Source: Actinernus sp. WN-2022 (Eukaryota > Cnidaria > Anthozoa > Actiniaria > Actinernidae). From it: a stretch of DNA of 64,000 nt. The position numbers and the translations under genes were made by a program. Below are positions 45,701 to 58,938 of this stretch, in pieces; the first letter of the stretch is position 1; each line of letters opens with the position of its first letter. The stretch spans positions 75,053,032 to 75,117,031 of the forward strand of contig JAOWCC010000936.1 in NCBI GenBank assembly GCA_030867875.1, read 5' to 3'. The notes beneath the pieces were generated by a model. The model did not search any database. It was not told the DNA's origin and saw only the letters and a program-made list of their open reading frames with translations.

Positions 45701-46158
45701 CATCGCTTCCAGACTAAAGCATGAAAAGGGACAAAACGGCTGCCTTATAAATATAATATTCACCACATATAAATTTGGAAATGTACGCTACTACAGTCTT
45801 CGACTTCATCATGCGAATGTGACCGTATTTTGTTCTTCAACTGCATCTAACATTCGCAACATCCTTCCAATTCTATATTAAGAATTAATAAAAGCTCCTT
45901 ACCTTTGCAGTTTTTGAGCAATCGGCCAAACAAATATCCGTCCACCAGAGACCAAAGCTGGTCGAGAATGGCACATACCTGATCAATGGTAAATGAAAAG
46001 ATGACTTCATTCGTGAATATTTCATACAGCGACTAACAACACTCTTTCTGTCGAAACTCTGCACCACAAAAACTTCCAAAAAGCTAGACAATATAAGAAT
46101 GCAACTCACCAGAAACAACCATGGCCTCATTTGGCCCGCATGTTTCGAAAAATACCAT
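14943..46158 (-). CDS. FLOT1: Flotillin-1
   Basis: Membrane-raft scaffold of the SPFH/band-7 family that works at the cytoplasmic face of plasma and endosomal membranes. Fourteen coding exons join in frame to 428 codons (vertebrate FLOT1 is 427): 46158-46110, 45978-45903, 45301-45211, 40686-40543, 39098-39054, 37032-36958, 26798-26703, 24106-23987, 23215-23096, 21154-21060, 18892-18847, 18409-18272, 15874-15710, 14969-14943. The start reads [16 protein letters not shown]. The SPFH domain covers about residues 1-190 and a Glu/Ala-rich coiled coil about 195-360 ([20 protein letters not shown]). The mammalian palmitoylated Cys34 position is Ile36 here (FVWPI), as I recall for fly Flo1. All junctions are AG/GT; the exon ending at 18272 has a weak donor (GTCCAT). 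The tiny last exon is chosen from its polypyrimidine-CAG acceptor and frame. Confidence 0.95.
15439..15542. repeat. Dispersed repeat, mate of 6941-7076
   Basis: Shares ATTTCATTGGGT, CTAAAAAGCTCAT and ATTATTAATGAGTTTGA with the block inserted in the left LINE tail. It lies in the last flotillin intron. No coding capacity. Confidence 0.65.
16380..16706. mobile_element. MITE with poly-G/poly-C CCCGGG termini
   Basis: The left end is CCC plus 25 G then AACTCCC and AAGGGGTAGGGATGCTCGTC; the right end is the inverse (GACGAGCATCCATGTACCCC, then GGGAGT and a C run ending CCCGGG). Inside, GACCCCTAAAAGGTAC recurs four to five times. The homopolymers belong to the inverted ends. Located in the last flotillin intron. 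Confidence 0.8.
17096..17412. mobile_element. MITE with ~40-bp inverted ends
   Basis: TTTACAGTGCGACGACTG plus CCGGGGCCACTTAGACAAC at the left returns inverted at the right, ending GTCGCACTGTAAA at 17412. Length 317 bp; no coding sequence. In a flotillin intron. Confidence 0.85.
17703..18198. mobile_element. MITE with ~140-bp inverted arms
   Basis: Begins and ends with CTTTAAAG (17703-17710; 18191-18198). Inverted arms share TGCCTATGAAC, ATTCAAAGCAAGATATAT and TACATGACGTCA. The right arm carries an extra tandem copy of about 58 bp (TACTATTCACTTGATTTAG). Its right end lies 73 bp from the end of a flotillin exon. Confidence 0.85.
18944..19839. mobile_element. Mutator-like MITE with 9-bp target duplication
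   Basis: Ends TAGCCTGAATTTCAGCCGTC and its inverse ending at 19839; inverted arms of about 90 bp with few mismatches. The 9-bp direct repeat CTGAGGTTT flanks it (18935-18943; 19840-19848), fitting the 9-10-bp duplications known for Mutator-like elements. The interior encodes no recognisable transposase. A loose terminus of the same family is at 57645-57670. Confidence 0.88.
21824..21882 (+). mobile_element. SINE tail fragment
   Basis: CAGGTCCTGGGTTTGATCAG followed by TATGGTTGTTTCAGG and GTTAGAAATTCAG matches the 3' half of the tRNA-derived SINEs at 24207-24570 and 58695-58938. The tRNA-like head is missing here. Confidence 0.65.
22722..22849. mobile_element. MITE (ACCCATT...AATGGGT family) with nested fragment
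   Basis: Left end ACCCATTTGAAAAATGG and right end GCCATTTGTTGAATGGGT match the intact 156-bp family member at 58290-58445. Between them about 22770-22822 is one end of the TTGAAGGGCTGTGTGCAAAA family seen at 24365-24490. Confidence 0.75.
23641..23814. mobile_element. MITE, 174 bp
   Basis: GAAGTGTGACCCTGGAA at the left, TTCCAGGGTCGCACTTC at the right. Further inverted similarity inside (GATTTAGCCAACGATCAATC against GATTGATGGTTGGCTAAA). Confidence 0.85.
24207..24570 (+). mobile_element. tRNA-derived SINE, split by a MITE
   Basis: The head GTAGCACAGTGGTTAAGTGC fits a polymerase III A-box (TAGCACAGTGG). The B-box region is degraded. The body (GAGTTTGTTGGTATCTCACC, TTTTTCTCTGG) matches the minus-strand copy at 58695-58938. 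Interrupted at 24365-24490. Confidence 0.75.
24365..24490. mobile_element. MITE inside a SINE
   Basis: AAATTGAAGGGCTGTGTGC at the left, inverse ending CCTTCAATTT at 24490; 126 bp. Comparison with the unsplit SINE at 58695-58938 shows this is an insertion. A related element is at 25305-25451. Confidence 0.8.
25305..25451. mobile_element. MITE related to 24365-24490
   Basis: TGAAGGGTTCCATGCAAAAA at the left and TTGCACGGAGCCCTTCA at the right; inner parts also pair (GACGTAAGTGACTTTGA against TCAAAGTCATTTACGT). 147 bp. Confidence 0.8.
25846..26022. mobile_element. MITE with CAGGGTTTTCAATA ends
   Basis: CAGGGTTTTCAATA at 25846 is inverted as TATTGAAAACCCTG ending at 26022. Inside, GCCGCCTACT recurs. 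Its right end was used as the target of the retroposon that follows. Confidence 0.75.
26029..26403 (-). mobile_element. Retroposon with 12-bp target duplication and poly-A tail
   Basis: ACCCTGCCTTCT occurs at 26017-26028 and 26404-26415, immediately flanking a unit that begins with a T run (a poly-A tail on the minus strand). Duplication plus tail indicate target-primed integration. The body has no open frame I recognise, so it is a SINE or short truncated LINE. Confidence 0.85.
26454..26589. mobile_element. MITE, 136 bp
   Basis: TAGACCCTTGC at the left and GCAAGGGTCTA at the right. In the same flotillin intron, just after the retroposon. Confidence 0.7.
27244..27476. repeat. Tandem duplication, 119-bp unit x 2
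   Basis: GTTCTGCATCTGAATAATAT at 27244 restarts at 27363 and the copies stay nearly identical to about 27476, so the event is recent. In a flotillin intron. Confidence 0.9.
28284..28333. repeat. Perfect 21-bp hairpin
   Basis: TTCTGGCGGTCATTCGCATAA is followed after 8 bases by its exact reverse complement. It lies inside the 8-kb element, between its left end and the first ORF relic. Could be a tiny fold-back or a structured RNA segment; nothing distinguishes these. Confidence 0.85.
28615..28997 (+). pseudogene. Uncharacterised transposon cargo ORF, C-terminal relic
   Basis: Open from 28653 ([10 protein letters not shown]) to 28997, with in-frame sequence continuing upstream to about 28615 ([13 protein letters not shown]). 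Notable stretches are [25 protein letters not shown] and [19 protein letters not shown] recognise this wording from a protein family expanded in cnidarian genomes but know no function for it. Upstream coding appears shifted and has stops, so the N-terminus is broken. Position inside the 8-kb inverted-repeat element suggests it belongs to that element. Confidence 0.55.
30095..33382 (-). CDS. LINE ORF2: PHD finger, endonuclease, reverse transcriptase
   Basis: A 1095-residue polyprotein for target-primed reverse transcription. Residues about 7-57 form a PHD-like zinc finger ([25 protein letters not shown]). Residues about 150-380 are an apurinic-type endonuclease ([39 protein letters not shown]). 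The reverse transcriptase follows (about 630-900): [44 protein letters not shown] and the catalytic FADD at about 822-825, then KFLGI. No RNase H domain is seen. This order fits CR1/L2-group LINEs. The start follows ORF1 by 250 bp. No stops or frameshifts, so it may be active or very young. Confidence 0.93.
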   Translation of the reverse strand: MVNSPLCPVCNHKVFNNSRAIFCDTCYNWIHLKCSKLDISDYKSLSVSKDPWFCSPCLSEMLPFNHYSDDNDFYFALYDSHSNFNSHSNYDLLKGKYYNPFLEDSDTRHLLNKADLDPNTNIFSQSSEILSSCIYYTTKEFNNIFTNTPHCFSTLHINIRSLKKHFNDFTEYLSTIYLPFSLIALSETWLDESTNDTYSLQGYNFVSKYRRHKQGGGVGIFIHSAFDFKTRVDLESINQEVVESVFVELIQPNDKNIIIGCIYKPPDVNVSTFNESLNQIITKISFENKLCYMMGDYNINLLNSDSHKPTNDFIDLLLANSLYPTISKPTRITYHSATIIDNIFTNNLDHDLASGILYTDLSDHLPIFQITNLKLTTTKLPRSYKIRHITPNAIENFHAKLCNINWDIVASYTSPNDCYNSFSDLFLPLYNNCFPLKTINTQTRKKYTPWFSAGLQNSCREKNLLYKNYIKYPTETSKLKYTKYRNKYNYIVKLMRKKYYHDKLEQQKSDLKATWSTIKSVIGIKRKTTTPSSMKDTNGEYNDPLIIANKCNDFFTNVGPSLSKRFPKSNTKHKEYLTGSYNDTIFLLPTSQSEIISIVNSLKNSKSEGVDGINISVIKSNIDLLSLPLSIIFNASISTGIVPDKLKIAKVIPVFKSEDCHVFSNFRPISILPCLSKILEKILYKRFLDFLNKHNILFNHQYGFRKNHSTFMAILELVDNISQAFENNKFTIGLFIDLKKAFDTVNHTILLDKLAFYGFRGIAHLWLTSYLKNRYQCVQIDGIQSNWKLIKCGVPQGSILGPLLFLIYINDICYSSRSLSFILFADDTNIFSSGNDIQSLFNFMNQELEKVLKWFNANKLSLHPDKTKYIFFHPSKKKVNLDDLNIQINGCKINRTPQTKFLGIIIHQHLSWTAHIQTITSKISKTIGIISKSRQFLGKATLSVLYSSLVLPYLQYCTLIWAATYKSHLQPLLLCQKKVARIITHSPPLAHSNPLFKQLNILTIFDIYNYQVCCFVFQHVNNVLPQPISLLFDLNITIHQHNTRQKYDLHFTFHKYSFSIRSQGPKIWNSIPLALRNSMKIYNYKTILKNYYLSL
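33633..34088 (-). CDS. LINE ORF1, L1-ORF1p-like (5'-truncated)
   Basis: RNA-binding partner protein of the LINE. The visible 151 residues hold an RRM-like segment ([17 protein letters not shown]) and a C-terminal domain ([20 protein letters not shown], then [20 protein letters not shown] and LIINGQVI) in the order of the L1 ORF1p/Transposase_22 family. The N-terminal coiled coil is missing; the first Met shown is probably fortuitous because the copy is truncated at about 34088. An L1-type ORF1 beside a PHD-containing CR1/L2-type ORF2 is noteworthy. Confidence 0.82.
   Translation of the reverse strand: MVFKHFSLGQERYSRSFNLRIGGIPETEDENCFVLVQTALDKLGYDEEDYQDQIENAHRAGKKSNRGPRQILFKCYSRPFRHEVLRKAKRLRNTDQLENMFFLEDLVKEDYELKKRARPLMTEAFKDGKRVSFRSGKLIINGQVIPIPDKT
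34089..34939. other. Interior of 8-kb element, no intact gene
   Basis: Between the LINE 5' end and the helicase relic I see no intact frame. A local inverted repeat (GAATGTATGG against CCATACATTC) lies at 34172-34237. Confidence 0.45.
34940..35477 (-). pseudogene. RecQ-like DNA helicase, internally deleted and frameshifted
   Basis: Begins at a Met (35477, [16 protein letters not shown]). After a one-base frame change near 35410 it reads [20 protein letters not shown] and [13 protein letters not shown], a superfamily-2 Walker A (PTGAGKS). The next frames hold [18 protein letters not shown] and [12 protein letters not shown] pieces. Coding then jumps directly to a cysteine cluster ([18 protein letters not shown]), usual for the zinc-binding region of RecQ helicases. 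The intervening helicase core, including the DExH box, is absent. Non-functional as seen. It lies at the right end of the 8-kb Mutator-like element. Confidence 0.72.
35640..36170. other. Intronic; CAA-repeat tail of a minus-strand retroposon
   Basis: CAACAACAACAAACAACAAC at 35708-35727 looks like a (TTG)n retroposon tail on the minus strand, similar to tails at 18462-18477 and 57999-58016. The body up to about 36120 is not identifiable. Confidence 0.4.
36183..36555. mobile_element. Mutator-like MITE with 9-bp target duplication
   Basis: Ends TAGCCTGCGAAAACAG and CTGTTTTTGCAGGCTA with arms of about 90 bp (shared parts include GAGAGACATCTGC and TTCGGACGGG-like sequence). Exact 9-bp duplication ACTGGGACC at 36174-36182 and 36556-36564. 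No coding sequence. Same terminal signature as 18944-19839. Confidence 0.88.
36716..36737. repeat. Poly-G tract (22 bp)
   Basis: Preceded by a T run; located in the same flotillin intron shortly after the MITE at 36183-36555. Minus-strand open frames here start with proline runs from the tract and are artefacts. Confidence 0.9.
37511..38969. mobile_element. TTAA-flanked DNA element, 1.46 kb
   Basis: TTAA at 37507-37510 and 38970-38973 flanks inverted ends GGTTACCGGATACCTTCGCG and the inverse GGTATCCGGTAACC. TTAA duplication is the mark of piggyBac- and Kolobok-type transposases. No transposase frame is present; open frames at 38407-38704 match no family I know. In a flotillin intron. Confidence 0.8.
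39497..40083. mobile_element. MITE with CAGGGCTTGACC ends
   Basis: CAGGGCTTGACCTTAAC at the left, GTTAAGGTCGAGCCCTG at the right, flanked by GTGAC on both sides (39492-39496; 40084-40088). Inside, CTAGCC/GGCTAG motifs recur near both ends. Terminal CAGGG is hAT-like, but a 5-bp duplication is short for hAT. Confidence 0.75.
40794..41000. repeat. ~50-bp minisatellite (about 4 units)
   Basis: Units such as TTGGCAAGATCCTATAAGAT followed by TTGGCAGGATTATTTAAGATC, with variation between copies. In a flotillin intron. Confidence 0.8.
41771..42385. mobile_element. Element with TTCGAA-palindrome array
   Basis: Inverted ends GTGACTACACACGGGAAAAC and GTTTTCCCGTGTGTGGTCAC. Inside, CGTTCGAACG palindromes recur throughout, including a 22-bp tandem array GACCGTTCGAACGGATTGCC at about 42029-42138 that then reverses direction. 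No coding sequence. Confidence 0.85.
42485..44588. mobile_element. 2.1-kb inverted-repeat element with TTCGCGAAC-rich ends
   Basis: CACATACAGTACCAGCCAG followed by AAACATATGTACATTT at the left is mirrored at the right, ending at 44588. Just inside both ends are clusters of GTTCGCGAA/GCGAGCA motifs (42520-42660; 44475-44560). A 61-bp identical direct repeat (44023-44083; 44213-44273) lies in the right half. Open frames at the ends are frames through the motif clusters, not genes. Confidence 0.82.
44938..45109. mobile_element. MITE with GCAGAATACCCCCTCC ends
   Basis: TTGCAGAATACCCCCTCC at the left, GGAGGGGGTATTCTGCAA at the right; 172 bp. Interior shared with the element at 47941-48159 (CAAAAGATC, TTGAAAAC, GTTAGGTTTTTAGA, GGTTTGTATGAAAA). 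Ends about 100 bp from a flotillin exon. Confidence 0.88.
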
Positions 46159-46431
46159 TTTTAAGGGGAAAACAAAACCTGCAACTTAGCCGAGTAGAGT
46201 TTTCGACAACAACGAAGACCAACAAAAATCACGTGACCTAGATTTTGTTCACACCCCAACCTCGTGACCAGGGTCTCATCTTGGATCTGACCGAGAAGAC
46301 CCTGGTCACGAGGTTGCCCACACCCACACAGTCTTCCGTTGTGATCGATAATTAGTCGGTAGACCCACCCTGAAGTTTTACCAACCTTCGGGTCCACCCT
46401 GCCATAGAAACCCACGTGCCGAAGTTTCGTT
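46159..46431. promoter_or_regulatory. Probable divergent promoter, flotillin-1 / RPS5
   Basis: The interval separates the flotillin start codon (46158, minus) from a TOP-like start site of RPS5 (about 46432, plus). It contains an E-box CACGTG (46413-46418) and a strong hairpin (46257-46316). No TATA box is placed. Inferred from gene positions only. Confidence 0.5.
46257..46316. repeat. Inverted repeat in the shared promoter
   Basis: CAACCTCGTGACCAGGGTCTC pairs with the right arm GAGAAGACCCTGGTCACG plus AGGTTG (two extra bases). Loop of about 15 bases. Probably a small fold-back MITE. Confidence 0.8.
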
Positions 46432-53997
<7,566 letters not shown>

Positions 53998-54024
53998 AAA
54001 TGTACAACGGAGTTGAGCAAAACC

Positions 54025-54030
54025 AATAAA
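54025..54030 (+). terminator. RPS5 polyadenylation signal
   Basis: AATAAA 28 bp after the RPS5 stop codon, followed by T-rich sequence. Confidence 0.8.
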
Positions 54031-55200
54031 GAGCGGCTAGAAATTGTGGTTGTTCTTTATCAATACATGTAGTTATTTATTGCCATAATTAGACTTTGGA
54101 AGTGTTGTCCAGATACATTAATAAAAATGGCAGACTACAAAAATAATATACTGTAACTATACCTGCATAAAATATTATGGTCCACTCACTTTTTTGGGGG
54201 GGGAAGGTTAGAGCGTTCATAAATGTTTGTCCTTGAAGCAAAACTTCTTCAGAAGAGATTTATCATTCCAAGTCATGCCAACGGCTATATGATTACAACT
54301 TGGTGGAGTCTGTATACATATATATATAACACTTACCCTTTCCTGTGACACCGGGTCAAACGACACGTTCAATTTTTTTGGAGGAGTACCAAGGCCAGAC
54401 ATTTTTGACTTTCCCCTGTGAATATTTCACGTAGCGTTGCTGGAACCAACTATGTAATGTCCGATGTTGTACAACGTTTGGTCATTCATTATGGCTGTTT
54501 TGCATTTGCAAATCGACGTAATAAGTCTAAGTCTTAATTTGCAATGGGTCGCTGACAGTCGCAAACAAATACGAAAAGAGAACTGCTTCAGCTTCTGACA
54601 GTACGAGCCGAGGAGCAAGTTTAATAAGTAATATTTATTGAAAGACTCTAAACTCGCGCGGTTTGAAGGGTTGAGCGACCACCAGCATCGCTAAAGCTCG
54701 ACCACAGCCTCTCAAGAACGCGTGGCAGGGAATGTATAAACGGAACCCCATACCGAGATGAGTTGACCCAATACCCTACCGCGTTCATTGTTTATAATTA
54801 ACGCAATGACCAACCCGGTGAACATTGGTTGGCTCTGGTGATCTGGGAACCGGAGACTGCGTAACAAGCCTCTAGTCTAGGGCAAGTGTTGTCAAAGTCG
54901 CGTTTGTGCTAAAATGTAGTGTAGTATTAAAAAAACTAATACAAAATGTTTAACGTCTTGGATGACTTATGTTAACGGTGTCCTGCAAAAACTCATCTTC
55001 ATCCATGTACTGACTGCACTTGGATCCTGCGGTAACACCATAATTCCGTCTTGGTACAGCCACTTTAAGAAGTGCGGTAGACCAGTCCCGTATTCTATCT
55101 TTGTCATCTTGGTAAAAAAATGAAATAAAAAAGGAGAACCACTCCACTTACGGTGTCAGTCATCACTGCCTCCCTCATGGCCTATCCCAGGTTTGATCCA
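54031..55200. other. Intergenic, nothing firmly recognised
   Basis: A minus-strand Met-initiated stretch (54402 down to about 54337, MSGLGTPPKKLNVSFDPVSQ) ends at a good donor (GTAAGT) and could be a first exon, but no partner exon was found. Coding-like composition for the Polinton-like relic begins near 55150. Confidence 0.4.
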
Positions 55201-55204
55201 TATA

Positions 55205-55734
55205 TCTGCGCGTCCCGTCCAACATCACTATTGTTGTTCCTATACCATGTGTGGTAAAACAGCCCTGACCTTGGACCTCGAATGTCTACTCCTTGAAACA
55301 GGAAGGCGTCGAAATGGTCGAAGGCCTGCCCGATAACATTTACGATTATGTCAGCCGGAATACCGACCCTGCACGTGTTAATGATCTCATGCAGGAAAAA
55401 AGTGGGAGTGGGGACATTAAAAAAATGTTTACCCGGTGAACACACATCGCCACCACTCTACCTGACTCGAGACATGTTCCCGAACATCCTCGCACCATGT
55501 CAATGTAAACTCACATTACGCGATCATGTTCAACAACCCCTGAGACCGTCCAACATGATCCGTGAAACCAACGTTAACCCACGTCTGCCTGACACCCAAC
55601 GGCGACGGTTTCAAGACCGTATCGACCGCATCAGTTGGGCAACGCATCACCGTAACCGTGGAAGCCACTACACCAGTTACCAAGGTCACAACACCCACAC
55701 GATGGCCAGCGGATCACAACGGGTTGATCTCTGA
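55205..55734 (+). pseudogene. Packaging ATPase relic, Polinton/adintovirus-like (FtsK/HerA type)
   Basis: In intact Polintons and adintoviruses this ATPase pumps DNA into capsids. Here a degraded CGKTALTLDL (P-loop-like, about 55246) is followed in another frame (55269-55439) by VEMVEGLPDNIYDY and VNDLMQEKSGSGDI, matching the conserved GLPD and Walker B DDLM region, then KMFTR and a stop. A third frame continues with LYLTRDMFPN, corresponding to the usual LTQNLFP motif, and runs to a stop at 55734 (RLPDTQRRRFQDR, TMASGSQRVDL). At least two frameshifts make it non-functional. Third codon positions are pyrimidine-rich in exactly these frames. Assignment rests on motif order, not on a search. 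Confidence 0.7.
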
Positions 55735-55754
55735 GAAGGGGAACCACGGTGAGA

Positions 55755-56290
55755 AAACTTTCCAACAAGATTGCAAGTTCTCTAGTCACGTTAAAAAGAA
55801 GCTTAATGAAGCAAACAAATGCCTTTTCGTCTGAAGATCTCTTAGAAAGGAAGGTTTTAATCAGTCTGAAATTGGCCTGTTCTTTTGTAGTATAGATATT
55901 CCTAAGATTACTTATGGCCTATCCGTGTATGGCTCCTCTGAGGCTGACTTGTCCACTGTCCAATGTTTCCTAGACAGATGCTATAAGAGACGCTACACTT
56001 CTAAGAATATCCTCATTAGAGAACTACTTGAACAATATGATAAGAAACTTTTTCACAAACTATGTAACAACAGCAACCATCCTCTTAAGCTACTTGTGCC
56101 CAAAATCAAGCCCTCGTCTAGAACCGTCAGTCTTCCCAGTGGCCGAAAATTAATACTGTTCGTTTAAAAAAAAATGTAAATAGATTAATATTTAGGTATA
56201 ACTTAGCTATTTAATAGTCTTTGTTTCCACATACTTTACACGTTTGTTATATTATGAGAGTTGTATATTTATGCTTTATTACATATAGCT
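55755..56290 (+). pseudogene. LINE 3' fragment inserted in the virus-like relic
   Basis: Encodes FQQDCKFSSHVKKKLNEANK, then after a stop SLRKEGFNQSEIGLFF, PKITYGLSVYGSS and QCFLDRCYKRRYTSKN, the C-terminal segment of a CR1/Jockey-type reverse transcriptase ORF common in cnidarians. A frameshift follows at about 56150. Virus-like coding resumes after about 56300. Confidence 0.8.
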
Positions 56291-56299
56291 GTAACACAC

Positions 56300-56580
56300 G
56301 ATATGTATTTTATCGGTGACATTATTATTAGAAAAGGTGGACCGCAAACAATAGAACGCGATACACAAAGCATGACCGGGAGCCGTCCCCGCTGCCACCG
56401 TCCGTCCATGGTCTCCACTTGGTCCTCGTCTAGGAGGTCATCCAATGCTTCGACACCTTCCTGAAGTCAACAGGCCAGGGTCTGTGGTGGATGGAAAACG
56501 TGATCCAAGACTTGTTAAAGAAGAAGATTAAACGATTAAAAAAGACTTATAAAAAGGCGTTCTTGAAAGAACACCACGTC
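56300..56580 (+). pseudogene. Coding-like remnant of the virus-like element
   Basis: Two overlapping frames look coding. One carries HLPEVNRPGSVVDGKRDPRL and ends at a TAA at 56530; another carries FDTFLKSTGQGLWWMENVIQ followed by a lysine-rich amphipathic stretch. I cannot say which was the gene, and I do not recognise the product. It lies between the LINE fragment and the basic-protein ORF. Confidence 0.35.
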
Positions 56581-56591
56581 ATGTTTTCACC

Positions 56592-56843
56592 ATGGCTCGT
56601 GGCAGACGTCGACGTCGTATACGGGTAAACACCAAAAGTAAACGTACCATCGGAGGTAGTCGACGCCGTCGACGCGGTAGAGGTTTGGCCAGTAAACGTG
56701 CAGGCATCAAAGACTACCTAAAAAGTAAAGCCATCGATTATGCGGGTGATACTGCAGGACATACCCTTAAAACTGTGCTGACCGGAACTAAGCATGGGAA
56801 AGATAATATCCAATTTGCGAAGCAATTGGTGAAAAAGCTATAA
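56592..56843 (+). CDS. Small arginine-rich basic protein, virion-core-like
   Basis: 83 residues beginning MARGRRRRRIRVNTKSKRTI, with a second Arg cluster at about 24-35 and a Lys-rich C-terminus (AKQLVKKL). Such small, very basic proteins accompany DNA in adenovirus-related and Polinton/adintovirus genomes; the link here is by composition and neighbourhood only. The frame is intact and followed 38 bp later by another basic ORF on the same strand. Confidence 0.6.
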   Translation: MARGRRRRRIRVNTKSKRTIGGSRRRRRGRGLASKRAGIKDYLKSKAIDYAGDTAGHTLKTVLTGTKHGKDNIQFAKQLVKKL

Positions 56844-56880
56844 AAACAACTTTTACCGGTGACTGTCCCATATTCTCAAC

Positions 56881-57028
56881 ATGATAGCGAAGCCGAAAGG
56901 AGTCCGTTTCTCAAGAAGGAAGAGTCTGGTGAAACGTCATATTGGAGCACGACGTCGACGAAGAGAAAGAAAGGGGAAAGGTATCCTACTTGATCCAAAC
57001 TCCTCATTTAGAAGCATCCCGATCCTAG
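56881..57028 (+). pseudogene. Second basic ORF, interrupted by an LTR
   Basis: Starts MIAKPKGVRFSRRKSLVKRH and has a further Arg cluster (GARRRRRERKGKG) before the frame meets the LTR at 57029. The other side of the LTR (61651 onward) continues the frame for only a few codons to a stop, so the LTR hit the 3' end of the ORF. Probably another virion-associated basic protein. Confidence 0.6.
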
Positions 57029-57301
57029 TGTTAAGGAAAAGGATCTTACGATTTTAGACAAAATCCTACTCTAGGAGAAACATATAATAAACAAGAGGCC
57101 CTGAGTGGCCTGAACTCGGGCCATCTAGGCCTAGGTATTAATACATAAAGTTCTAGCATATTTTGTCATACATGGTTTGTGCTAGGGGAGCCAGAGAAAA
57201 ATTAATTAATTACTAATTAATAATTACTGATGCTCGTGTGATAATTTATATATAATGGGACTACAAATGCCCCAGGTATGCGGTATGCCGGGAAAGGAGG
57301 A

Positions 57302-57324
57302 GGGGGGGGGGGGGGGGGGGGGGG
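57302..57324. repeat. Poly-G tract (23 bp)
   Basis: Uninterrupted G run inside the 3-kb insertion. Minus-strand proline-run frame is an artefact. Confidence 0.9.
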
Positions 57325-57644
57325 TCAGGGGCTTGGAAATGATAGAGCCATAATACATACACAACACACATACATACATGCTGTACATTTTTGCCACAAT
57401 TTCTTTCAATTATGATGTTTAATATAATTTTCTTTTCAATAATAGTTCCTTGAGGATCTTTAGAATTATAAAAACTTGGTATGGGTGTTGTTGATTGAAG
57501 TGCAATGGTTAAAATTTGAGTAGTAATTCCACATACATGTAATGTTGCTATTTCTTGTGAATATTTAGGGGATGTATCATTCTACATGTGAAATAAAGTC
57601 ATCTATCTAGATTTGTTTGATTTTCGAGTAATCAATAATGAACG

Positions 57645-57670
57645 AGAGGAGATGGCTGAAATTCAGGCTA
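57645..57670. mobile_element. Isolated Mutator-like terminus
   Basis: GGAGATGGCTGAAATTCAGG followed by CTA matches the right end of the element at 18944-19839. No partner end nearby. Confidence 0.55.
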
Positions 57671-58289
57671 AATTCTCAATACAATAATTATTTTTGATTG
57701 GGGTCGTAAACCATTTTCAAATATTAGTGAGCACTGTACTAGTGTTCATTTTCTACATCTTGTAGGAGACTGAAACTTACATGTATAATGGCAGGTCACA
57801 AAGACATGTGATTTTCACTCGTTTTTTTCTATCATTGGGGTCGCAGCAAGATTAATTTTCGTTCCCAAATAATTCTTAAAAGTACTTGTACTCCTGACCA
57901 AGTGAAAGTGCCAGATGCTGACCTGGAACGGTCAGATCCAAGAACTGATAACTGAACTGAGGAATCGGGCCATTTACTACTATATTTGATGCCATTACTA
58001 ACAACAACAACAATAATACCATTTATTTTCTCATAAGTTGATGGAAATGTATAGTAACAAGGCATAATAAGAAATACAATTATGAGAAGGTGGGTCCTTA
58101 ATATGCTAATGAGTGATATGTCACCACTGACACACTTTTATACAAAAGCATGCTGGTAGAGACAAATTACCGATTTTAAAATTCTAACTTGTCAGTGATT
58201 TTACAACAACAACAAAATCTAAATTAGAAAATAGCTTAATTCACAAGCACAAAGAAATCCAGCAAATGTCAGTGATGACACCACATCAG

Positions 58290-58445
58290 ACCCATTCGAA
58301 AAATGGCGTCCAATTTAAAAAGCTATTGTCCTGGTAACGTGAACACGAGGCTAGTCAGTCCACACAAAAGCTTTTGACCATGTAAGCGAGGCTAGTCAGT
58401 CCTAAACAATAGTTAATTAAATTGGACGCCATTTTTCGAATGGGT
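58290..58445. mobile_element. MITE, 156 bp, ACCCATTCGAAAAATGG ends
   Basis: Left ACCCATTCGAAAAATGGCGT and right inverse ending at 58445 pair over about 28 bp. Internal direct repeat GCGAGGCTAGTCAGTC-like. Same family as the split copy at 22722-22849. Confidence 0.88.
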
Positions 58446-58694
58446 ATATTAGCATACTGGAAATATAAACCTTTATATCTCGTAGATGCAACACCCAAAT
58501 CAAGAAATATTCTACTATTTTGGAATATCCACTTCATGTATAATCAATATCAAATAACTAATTTGGGCTTAATTTATGCACTTTAAGCCTGGAGCCCTTT
58601 GGACCCTATGCATAAATTAGACATATAATGCACTTTAAGCCAGGACCACCTCAGATAGAAAACATTGCAAATAAAATAAAACCTCTGAATTTCT

Positions 58695-58938
58695 AACGAA
58701 ACCTGAAACAACCATAGGGGCTGATCAAAGTCAGGGCCTTGCTAAACTACAGATCAAATTGGGAATGGATAGAATGTTGGTTTTTGTGGTGCCTGGGAGG
58801 ACAACCAGAGAAAAACCCTAGGAGCAAAGGTGAGATACCAACAAACTCAACTCACATTTGGTGCTGCAATCGGCAGTCGAACCCATGCCACAGAGGTGAG
58901 AGGCGAGGCACTTAACCATTGCGCCACACCAGCTCCCC
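58695..58938 (-). mobile_element. tRNA-derived SINE
   Basis: Reading the minus strand: GGGGAGCTGGTGTGGCGCAA with A-box TGGCGCAATGG, B-box-like GGTTCGACTGC about 40 bases on, then the body shared with the plus-strand copy at 24207-24570. Inside the 3-kb insertion. Confidence 0.8.

Noticed and set aside
54217..54402. Minus-strand MSGLGTPPKKLNV frame as a small gene
   Set aside because: Good start and donor, but the only acceptor nearby implies a 27-nt intron, and no other exon was found; left unannotated.
55182..55445. Minus-strand 87-codon frame
   Set aside because: Antisense to the ATPase relic frames, which carry the recognisable motifs and the codon bias.
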